Of a stretch of DNA of 64,000 nucleotides, positions 44,987 to 51,007 are shown one piece after another. The stretch's first letter is position 1, and every line of letters begins with the position of its first letter. The notes beneath the pieces were generated by a model that was given only the letters and a program-made list of their open reading frames with translations, was not told the DNA's origin and made no database searches. Both the position numbers and the translations under genes were made by a program. The stretch is from Pseudomonadales bacterium (GTDB lineage: Bacteria > Pseudomonadota > Gammaproteobacteria > Pseudomonadales > Halieaceae), in contig JACKNN010000007.1 in assembly GCA_024234855.1 (NCBI GenBank), forward strand, positions 73,723-137,722. Reading direction: 5' to 3'.

Positions 44987-45299
44987 AGGAGAGTAAAGAT
45001 GAACTGGGAAGCTATCGGCGCTATCGCTGAGATGCTTGGGGCGGTGACGGTGATCGCTTCAATCTTCTACCTCGCTCTTCAGGTCAAGCACGCCAATTAC
45101 GTACGCTGGGTACTTGCGAGAATGAGAGTATTCGAGAATGCACACTACCAGTACCGACATGGACTGCTCGAAGAGGATGAATGGACCGGGTATGCGGGTG
45201 TTATATTCGGAATTGCTGGTCCCGACTCTTACGCTGGCCGCCACTGGGAGTGGGCAGCAAAAACGTATTCACCGAGTTTCGTGGCGGAAGTAGAGAGGC
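44987..45299 (+). repeat. 313-bp direct repeat, copy 1
   Basis: The sequence from AGGAGAGTAAAG through the first 301 bp of the membrane-protein gene is repeated at 46243-46555, with no difference that I can see. It follows attC site 2 directly. The copies diverge after GAGAGGC. The repeat suggests cassette duplication followed by loss of the 3' parts. Confidence 0.85.
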
Positions 45300-45376
45300 T
45301 CGGGAATGTAGTTGCGTCAATCACGAAGGCTCCATCCCAGCAACTTGTCGTGGATATAGTAACAACGGAACGATAG
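44999..45376 (+). pseudogene. Small membrane protein, internally deleted (copy 1)
   Basis: The 125-codon frame starts MNWEAIGAIAEMLGAVTVIA, SIFYLALQVKHANY (a hydrophobic N-terminal helix) and passes straight to VRWVLARMRVFENAHYQYRH, GLLEEDEWTGYAGVIFGIAG. Proteins of this family usually have about 60-80 residues between the two parts, so an internal deletion is likely; this is inferred from memory of the family. After EVERL the sequence departs from copy 2 and ends in about 22 residues of other origin. AGGAG precedes the ATG. Protein of unknown function, frequent in integron cassettes. Confidence 0.6.
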
Positions 45377-45553
45377 GGTATGGTCGTTCCTGGCACGTAG
45401 GCGATGAGGCTGTGGACGACCGTTAACGACTCTTAAGGTGCGTTACCAGTGAAACCCGAATTCCGTTTTTCAATAAACTTAGTCTCTATATTTAGCTGTT
45501 ACATGTCCTTTTAAGGTGTTGCATGGATACCGTGAATCCGTTATTCTCGGCTT

Positions 45554-45844
45554 ATGATTATATCGTTCGGCGACCGAGGCACATCTGACCTGTTTCACGG
45601 TATTTCCAGTCGCTATGCTCGAAAACTTCCAAGCCAGATACATGAGCTCGCGCTATACAAGCTCGATGTTCTGAATGCGGCGCAAGTTCTCGAGGACCTT
45701 CGCTCCCCTCCGGGCAATAGGCTTGAGCCATTGCGGGGTGAACTTAAGGGTTTCTATAGCATTCGTGTCAACTCTCAGTGGCGCATAATTTTTCGCTGGG
45801 CCGCGAATAGCGCAACTGATGTTCAGGTCGTGGACTATCATTAA
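45554..45844 (+). CDS. higB: RelE/HigB-family toxin
   Basis: A 96-residue mRNA interferase-like toxin with GDRGTSDLFHGISSRYARKLP, RLEPLRGELKGFYSIRVNSQ and WRIIFRWAANSATDVQVVDYH, the HigB (Plasmid_killer) pattern ending in the conserved DYH. It is followed 17 bp later by higA, in toxin-first order typical of higBA. No Shine-Dalgarno sequence precedes the ATG. A weak promoter (TTGCAT 45519, 17-bp spacer, TATTCT 45542) would start transcription at or near the ATG, so translation may be leaderless. Carried by the cassette between attC sites 2 and 3. Confidence 0.88.
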   Translation: MIISFGDRGTSDLFHGISSRYARKLPSQIHELALYKLDVLNAAQVLEDLRSPPGNRLEPLRGELKGFYSIRVNSQWRIIFRWAANSATDVQVVDYH

Positions 45845-45861
45845 CAGTATGGAGGTACTAC

Positions 45862-46152
45862 ATGATTCCTAGCAATAGAATCGCAACGCATCCAGGGGTC
45901 ATTTTGCTCAAAGAGTTTCTGGAGCCTTTGGAGCTAACACAAAAAGCACTTGCTACCCATGTCGGCATTCCTGTGCAGCGTGTTAATGAGATTGTTCGTG
46001 GCAAACGCGGTGTTACACCAGAAACAGCGTGGCTTCTTTCTGAGGCACTACGTACAACACCTGAATTTTGGCTCAATCTTCAGTCCGCTCACGAGCTCTC
46101 CGCTAATCGTCCGGATCACCACGTCGAACCATTGGTCGCGGCGAGCATGTAA
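45862..46152 (+). CDS. higA: HigA-family antitoxin (XRE HTH)
   Basis: A 96-residue antitoxin and autoregulator. The HTH runs LELTQKALATHVGIPVQRVN, EIVRGKRGVTPETAWLLSEA, followed by TTPEFWLNLQSAHEL, the standard HigA sequence. GGAGG lies 6 bp before the ATG. It neutralises the toxin encoded just upstream. The stop codon lies inside the R'' box of attC site 3 (46147-46153), as in true cassettes. Confidence 0.9.
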   Translation: MIPSNRIATHPGVILLKEFLEPLELTQKALATHVGIPVQRVNEIVRGKRGVTPETAWLLSEALRTTPEFWLNLQSAHELSANRPDHHVEPLVAASM

Positions 46153-46203
46153 CAAGGCCATGTTGCGGACAACTTGCAGTTGCCGCAAATGGCGGCGTTA
46201 TGT
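46147..46203 (+). repeat. attC recombination site 3
   Basis: A 57-bp site bounded by ATGTAAC and GTTATGT. The stem is nearly perfect: GCCAT(46157)/ATGGC, TTGCGG(46163)/CCGCAA and CAACT(46170)/AGTTG around a TGC loop. Single unpaired bases (G46162 and A46169) lie on one side only, like the extrahelical bases that set strand choice in attC sites. It contains the higA stop codon. Confidence 0.8.
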
Positions 46204-46242
46204 GTCCAGGAGAGTAATTGCGTGGCAATAATAAATAATAAT

Positions 46243-46555
46243 AGGAGAGTAAAGATGAACTGGGAAGCTATCGGCGCTATCGCTGAGATGCTTGGGGCGG
46301 TGACGGTGATCGCTTCAATCTTCTACCTCGCTCTTCAGGTCAAGCACGCCAATTACGTACGCTGGGTACTTGCGAGAATGAGAGTATTCGAGAATGCACA
46401 CTACCAGTACCGACATGGACTGCTCGAAGAGGATGAATGGACCGGGTATGCGGGTGTTATATTCGGAATTGCTGGTCCCGACTCTTACGCTGGCCGCCAC
46501 TGGGAGTGGGCAGCAAAAACGTATTCACCGAGTTTCGTGGCGGAAGTAGAGAGGC
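46243..46555 (+). repeat. 313-bp direct repeat, copy 2
   Basis: Identical, as far as I can see, to 44987-45299. Upstream, copy 2 has AGGAGAGTAA twice (46208-46217 and 46243-46252) flanking 25 bp, whereas copy 1 has it once. Copy 1 is therefore explained by a deletion between these short repeats, or copy 2 by the reverse insertion. Confidence 0.85.
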
Positions 46556-46617
46556 GAATGGAAGGGTCACCGTTCCTCCAGATTAAGCCTTCAATATCGC
46601 GTGATTTACAAAATTGA
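46255..46617 (+). pseudogene. Small membrane protein, internally deleted (copy 2)
   Basis: The first 100 codons are the same as copy 1 (44999), including the join HANY/VRWVL. After EVER the frame runs 20 codons into unrelated sequence, which in another frame encodes the end of a RelE-type toxin. The 3' end of the original gene is thus lost. AGGAG precedes the ATG. It lies directly after attC site 3 as the start of a fourth cassette. Confidence 0.6.
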
Positions 46618-46678
46618 TCGTGAGAATGTCTATGTTCAGGTTGAGAAAGTGACTCCACATGATTACAGGAGAAACTAA
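46556..46678 (+). pseudogene. RelE/ParE-type toxin, 3' fragment
   Basis: The frame reads EWKGHRSSRLSLQYRVIYKI, DRENVYVQVEKVTPHDYRRN and stops at 46678. The LxxQYRVIYKI and VTPHDYRR segments are characteristic C-terminal parts of RelE/YoeB-like toxins. It begins exactly where the 313-bp repeat ends (46555/46556), so the 5' half of the toxin gene was replaced. An antitoxin start follows at once. Confidence 0.7.
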
Positions 46679-46679
46679 T

Positions 46680-46730
46680 ATGAAAGATTATCGTAAAGCA
46701 AAAAAGACGATGGCCGTCATTGTGAATAAC
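46680..46730 (+). pseudogene. Antitoxin, 5' fragment
   Basis: ATG 46680 lies 1 bp after the toxin stop, with AGGAG upstream, and reads MKDYRKAKKTMAVIVNN before running into the sequence downstream of norB. The arrangement, a toxin followed directly by an Arg/Lys-rich antitoxin start, is that of a relE-type operon cut after about 17 codons. It marks the right boundary of the cassette island. Confidence 0.5.
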
Positions 46731-46734
46731 AGGA

Positions 46735-46752
46735 GGCCTCCCGGCAGAGGCC
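46735..46752 (-). terminator. Possible norB transcription terminator
   Basis: GGCCTC-CCGGCA-GAGGCC is a perfect 6-bp stem with a 6-base loop, located 15 bp after the norB stop. The following bases on the minus strand (TCCTGTTATT) are only moderately U-rich, so efficiency is uncertain. Confidence 0.4.
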
Positions 46753-46767
46753 CCCTGCAGCTGCGAC

Positions 46768-49065
46768 TCAGGGTTCAGATCTTGCCAGAGCGGGCTCCGG
46801 CATACCCGGGGATGTCGCTCGCCCGGGCGCCGTGGTGCGCAGGCCGATAACCACCTGCAACGCTACCGCCAGAGCGCCAATGATAAATACCACATCGCCG
46901 AAAGTGCGGACCCAGCGCAGGGTTTGCAGCAGTTCCTGCTGCATAAAACTCTCGCTACGGGCATACCACAGCCCCTCGGAGGCGCTGGCCACAAACTGCA
47001 GGATGCCGATCGGCAGGAGGCTGGTGAAGATCATCAGCACCAGGCCACCGTTCAACCACCAGAATCCGGTTTTGATAAGCCGTTCGTTAAACACCAGTTG
47101 GGGTCGGATATAACGCAATACCAATAACGTGAACCCCAGTGACAGGAATCCGTAAACGCCGAACAGTGCCGCATGTGCGTGTACCGGCGTGGTATTCAGG
47201 CCCTGGATGTAATAGAGGGAGATGGGCGGATTGATCATGAAGCCGAACACGCCCGCGCCCAGCATATTCCAGAATGCGACCGCCACGAAGAACATCAGGG
47301 GCCACTTCAGTTTGACCATCCATTGCGCCCGGCTGCGCAGGTGCCAGTGCTCCCAGGCCTCATAGCCGAGAACCACCAGCGGCACCACTTCGAGCGCGCT
47401 GAAGGTGGCGCCCACCGCCATCACGGGTGTCGTAGTGCCGGCAAAATACATGTGATGGAAGGTGCCGGGGATTCCTCCCAACATGAACAGCGAGGCGGAG
47501 GCCAGGCTGGCCGCTGTTGCCATCCGTTTGGACACCAGGCCCATGCTGCAGAAGATGAAGGCGATGGCCGTGGTGGCGAACACCTCGAAAAAGCCCTCCA
47601 CCCACAGATGTACCACCCACCAGCGCCAGTACTCCATGATGGACAGGTTAGTGCGCTCGCCGTAAAAGAAGCCCGCGCCATAAAACAGGCCGATGGCCAC
47701 AACGGATGCTGTCAGCAGCGCCAGCAGGTTTTTATCACCGCCGGGTTGGCGCAGCGCGGGCACCATGCCCCGCAGCATCAGCACCAGCCAAAACGCGATG
47801 CCGCTGAATTTGCCGATTTGCCAGAGGCGTCCCAGGTCAACGTATTCATAGCCCTGGTGGCCCAGCCAGAAGTTAAGCTCGGGTGGCATCAATTGCGCAA
47901 TCGCCAGGTAGTTGCCTACGAAGGATCCAACCACCACGACCACCAGTGCCCAGAACAGAATGTCCACCCCCAGCTTCTGGTAGGCGGGGTCTTTCCCGCC
48001 GTTGATTATCGGCGTGAGAAACAGCCCGGCAGCGAGAAAGCCGGTCGCGATCCAGAACAGGGCGGATTGGATATGCCAGGTGCGGGTCAGGGCGTACGGA
48101 AACCACTGGGAAACGTCTACCCCATAGAACTCCTGGCCCTCGACCGTGTAGTGCGCGGTAAAGCCGCCGATAAATACCTGAAAGATAAACAGCGCCACCA
48201 CCAGGAAGAGATACTTGCCCAGTGCCCGCTGGGACGGCGTCAGCTTGACCAGCGTCAGCGGATCTCGTGCCGGTGCAACCGGTTCCTCGTCGTCTTCCCT
48301 GCGCAGAAACGCCCACGCCCAGATCAGCCCACCAACCCCGGCGATCAGCAGCACAATACTGGCTATCGACCAGACGATATTCTCTGCGGTGGGCTTATTG
48401 TCGATCAGTGGTTCATGCGGCCAGTTGTTGGTGTAGGTCGCAACGCCCCCGGGCCGCTCCGTGGCGGCCGCCCAGGCCGTCCAGAAAAAGAATTCAGTCA
48501 GGCGTTCCCGCCGCTGCGCATCCGGCAGGGTATCCTCCTTCATCGCGTAGCTTACCCGGGTATCCCGCAGCGCGGCGTCGTCACTGAACAGTGCGCTGTA
48601 ATAGGCCGCTGTCTGTTCTATCGCAGCCTGCCGGCGCGCGGAAATGTGCAGGGTGTCGCTGGCCCTGTCGAAACTATTGGTGCGGTAGGCCTGTTTCAGG
48701 TCAAACTGAAGCACATGCTTTTCCGCGGCGGTCAGATTCGCATAATCGGTGTCATACACCTCCTCCGCCGCCAGCGCCAACCAGGCGAGCAGTTCACGGT
48801 GCAGCCAGTCTGCGGTCCAGTCCGGTGCCTGGTAGGCGCCGTGCCCCCAGATTGATCCCAGCTGCATACCGCCGACAGACTGCCAGGCCGTTTGGCCGTC
48901 GAGAATGCTGTCGCGGGTCATAATGACCTCGCCGGCTTCGTTCTGGACTACCCCCGGGATCGGTGGCGCCGCACGATAGATCTCTTTGCCGAAATAACCC
49001 AGAAAGCCAAAGGTTATCCCCAGCGTGGCGATTAACAGCCACCACAGTTTGCGGTACTCGGCCAT
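46768..49065 (-). CDS. norB: Quinol-dependent nitric oxide reductase (qNor)
   Basis: A 765-residue single-subunit enzyme that reduces NO to N2O with electrons from quinol. The N-terminal part corresponds to the fused NorC-like region (one membrane helix, then a periplasmic domain of about 200 residues). The NorB-like part has about 12 helices and His-rich segments such as YRWWVVHLWVEGFFEVF (with EYWRWWVVHLWVE), GTFHHMYFAG and NTTPVHAHAALFGVYGF, which hold heme and FeB ligands. Length matches qNor (about 750-770). The ATG at 49065 has AAGGAG 10 bp upstream. No other denitrification gene is nearby, so detoxification is more likely than respiration. Two NsrR-like sites lie upstream. Confidence 0.93.
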   Translation of the reverse strand: MAEYRKLWWLLIATLGITFGFLGYFGKEIYRAAPPIPGVVQNEAGEVIMTRDSILDGQTAWQSVGGMQLGSIWGHGAYQAPDWTADWLHRELLAWLALAAEEVYDTDYANLTAAEKHVLQFDLKQAYRTNSFDRASDTLHISARRQAAIEQTAAYYSALFSDDAALRDTRVSYAMKEDTLPDAQRRERLTEFFFWTAWAAATERPGGVATYTNNWPHEPLIDNKPTAENIVWSIASIVLLIAGVGGLIWAWAFLRREDDEEPVAPARDPLTLVKLTPSQRALGKYLFLVVALFIFQVFIGGFTAHYTVEGQEFYGVDVSQWFPYALTRTWHIQSALFWIATGFLAAGLFLTPIINGGKDPAYQKLGVDILFWALVVVVVGSFVGNYLAIAQLMPPELNFWLGHQGYEYVDLGRLWQIGKFSGIAFWLVLMLRGMVPALRQPGGDKNLLALLTASVVAIGLFYGAGFFYGERTNLSIMEYWRWWVVHLWVEGFFEVFATTAIAFIFCSMGLVSKRMATAASLASASLFMLGGIPGTFHHMYFAGTTTPVMAVGATFSALEVVPLVVLGYEAWEHWHLRSRAQWMVKLKWPLMFFVAVAFWNMLGAGVFGFMINPPISLYYIQGLNTTPVHAHAALFGVYGFLSLGFTLLVLRYIRPQLVFNERLIKTGFWWLNGGLVLMIFTSLLPIGILQFVASASEGLWYARSESFMQQELLQTLRWVRTFGDVVFIIGALAVALQVVIGLRTTAPGRATSPGMPEPALARSEP

Positions 49066-49182
49066 GATATGAACTCTCCTTAAATAAGCCTGGTGAAATG
49101 CTGCACGATGAATTTACCCGGAGCTGTCCCGTCGGAACGGTGATCGGACTCTCGCAAGTACTGAGCCGGTTACCCGCAGGAT

Positions 49183-49205
49183 AAAGTGCATACTATATGC
49201 ATCTT
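49183..49205. promoter_or_regulatory. NsrR-like operator 1
   Basis: AAAGTGCATAC-T-ATATGCATCTT is an 11-1-11 inverted repeat matching the known NsrR pattern (AAGATGCATTT-N-AAATGCATCTT) in most positions. It lies 118 bp upstream of norB. NsrR is the NO-sensing Fe-S repressor of nor and hmp genes. No nsrR gene is in the window. Confidence 0.6.
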
Positions 49206-49208
49206 TAA

Positions 49209-49231
49209 TAGATGTAAACTAGATGCATCTT
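49209..49231. promoter_or_regulatory. NsrR-like operator 2
   Basis: TAGATGTAAAC-T-AGATGCATCTT has the same 11-1-11 layout, with one good (AGATGCATCTT) and one weaker half. Its centre is 26 bp from that of site 1. Two sites in tandem upstream of norB would give tighter NO-responsive repression. Confidence 0.55.
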
Positions 49232-49318
49232 TAAATTTTCAGTCAGGCACCGGGCCGGATGAGGCGCGAGCCGCAGGGGCTCGGCCAGAACCAGCCGGCG
49301 GCCCGGATACCGACCAGC

Positions 49319-51007
49319 TCAGGCCGGGTAGAGTTGCAGCGGCGCCGGTTCACCCCGGCCGCCGCCGCGGTGCTGCGCGCGCAGCCGTTGGCAGGCAGCG
49401 GCGAGGGCGGCGCCATCCCAGGCCGCTTGCCGGTCGCGGTAGAGGCTGGCGTTCAGTGCGGCTAACGCCGTGTCCAGGGCGGTATCCCCGAACGCCGCGC
49501 CCACCCGGGCCAGGGACGCCATGCCGGGTTGCGACAGCAGTGCCGCCGCCCACTGGATGGTGGCCTGGCGAGCCCGCTGCGGGTCGCCCGCATCACAGGC
49601 GGCCAGCAATGCCTTGAAGGCCTTTTTTTCGCCGGTATCGGCTACAGCTGCCGCGGCCGGGGCGCTGCGCTTGCGCCGCGACCACAGCAGGTAGAGCAGC
49701 GTGACCAGCCAGCCGGTGCCGGTGACCGCGCTGGCGATCTGCCAGGGCCGGCTGTCGCCGCCGATGATCGGAATCGTCGTCGGGGCGGAGGGCGCCAGTG
49801 CCACCGGTGCCGGCGCCGCAGCGGGAGCGGGCGCTGCCGGGGTCGTGGCGGGGCCGGTACCGCTGATGTCCAGCTCCCGCGCCGGCAGCACCGCGTAGCG
49901 CAGCTCGTTGCTGCGGGTGTCCCACCAGGGGATGCGCAGCTCCGGAATCCGGTAATGGCCGGCCTTGGTCGGCACCACGGCGACGCTGTCCACGCGCATG
50001 CCCTGCAGGCCTGTCGGCGTTTCGCTGTCGCTGATGACCGGCTGGTCGGGGTAGTACTTCAGGCCGTCGGCGGGCGGGAACATGATGGGCGGCAACTGGG
50101 CCCCCTGCAGGCCGTCGCCGACAATGGTAATGGTGCGGGTGGCGGACTCGCCCACCTGTAATTGCTCCGGCGGCGTCGACCAGGATTCCTCGAGGGTGAG
50201 CCGGGACGCGGGCAGCCACTCGGCGGCGGGGTAGCTGTCGGGACGGGGCAGTACCTCGATCACCAGCGGCTCGGTGCTGCGCCGCACCTGGCGGCCGCCG
50301 CCCATGTCAAACAGGCTGCGCCGGCCGCTGCTTTCCCGGGCGGCGAAGGTCTGGGCCGGGATCTCCAGCGTGCCGCTCTGCTCGGGGAAAATGGCGTAGC
50401 GCACCTCGTGCACCAGCCAGTTGCGGCCGTTGATGGTGCGCTGGAACGAGTTCTGTTCCAGCGGCCGCACGAAGGCGTTGTCCAGTTGCAGCTGGGTGAT
50501 ACTGCGATCGTCCAGGTTGATCGCCTGCTGCAGCCGCAGGGTGAGAATCACCTGGCCCTGTACGTACACTTCCGGGCGATCCAGCTCCGCCTCGAATACC
50601 AGGTCCTGGTCGCCGGCGCTGCCCTGGGGCGGCGGGCCCACCCGCAGGGCCAGGGCGTTGGTGCTCTGGCCGTCCAGGCGCAGCGGCGGAATGGCCAGGT
50701 TGCCCTCGCGCCTGGGCGTGATGTCCAGCAGCAACTCCCTGCTGCTGGAAAACTGGCCGTTGATATAGCTCGTCTTGCTGCTGCTGGAGCGGCCCAGGAT
50801 TTCAAAGTCGGCCGCCAGCGGCGCCAGGTCGATATCCGCCACATCCTCACCGTCGGTGGCGCTGATGGTCAGGCGCAGGGTGTCGCCCAGCGCGGCGCGG
50901 CTGCGGTCCAGGCTGGCGCTGATCGCCGCCCAGCTGGCGCTTGCGGCGAGGGTCAACACCACGATGCACAGGGCGCCCAGCGCCCTACCAATAGGTTTCA
51001 TTATCAC
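49319..51007 (-). CDS. batD: BatD-family protein
   Basis: A 562-residue protein with a signal peptide (IGRALGALCIVVLTLAASASWA), repeated beta-rich domains of the BatD family (AISASLDRSRAALGDTLRLTI; FEAELDRPEVYVQGQVILTLRL), a Pro/Ala linker (about 395-425) and one transmembrane helix near 440 (WQIASAVTGTGWLVTLLYLLW), followed by a cytoplasmic tail. It should be mainly periplasmic and act with the VWA proteins encoded upstream and the MoxR ATPase. It overlaps the BatB/C gene by 23 bp. Its role in stress tolerance is from the family name only. Confidence 0.88.
   Translation of the reverse strand: MIMKPIGRALGALCIVVLTLAASASWAAISASLDRSRAALGDTLRLTISATDGEDVADIDLAPLAADFEILGRSSSSKTSYINGQFSSSRELLLDITPRREGNLAIPPLRLDGQSTNALALRVGPPPQGSAGDQDLVFEAELDRPEVYVQGQVILTLRLQQAINLDDRSITQLQLDNAFVRPLEQNSFQRTINGRNWLVHEVRYAIFPEQSGTLEIPAQTFAARESSGRRSLFDMGGGRQVRRSTEPLVIEVLPRPDSYPAAEWLPASRLTLEESWSTPPEQLQVGESATRTITIVGDGLQGAQLPPIMFPPADGLKYYPDQPVISDSETPTGLQGMRVDSVAVVPTKAGHYRIPELRIPWWDTRSNELRYAVLPARELDISGTGPATTPAAPAPAAAPAPVALAPSAPTTIPIIGGDSRPWQIASAVTGTGWLVTLLYLLWSRRKRSAPAAAAVADTGEKKAFKALLAACDAGDPQRARQATIQWAAALLSQPGMASLARVGAAFGDTALDTALAALNASLYRDRQAAWDGAALAAACQRLRAQHRGGGRGEPAPLQLYPA

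Noticed and set aside
45421..45448. GTTAACGACTC...GTGCGTTAC, a possible fourth attC
   Set aside because: The interval is under 30 bp, too short for the two-box stem of an attC site, and it has no pairing inner arms. It could be a remnant.
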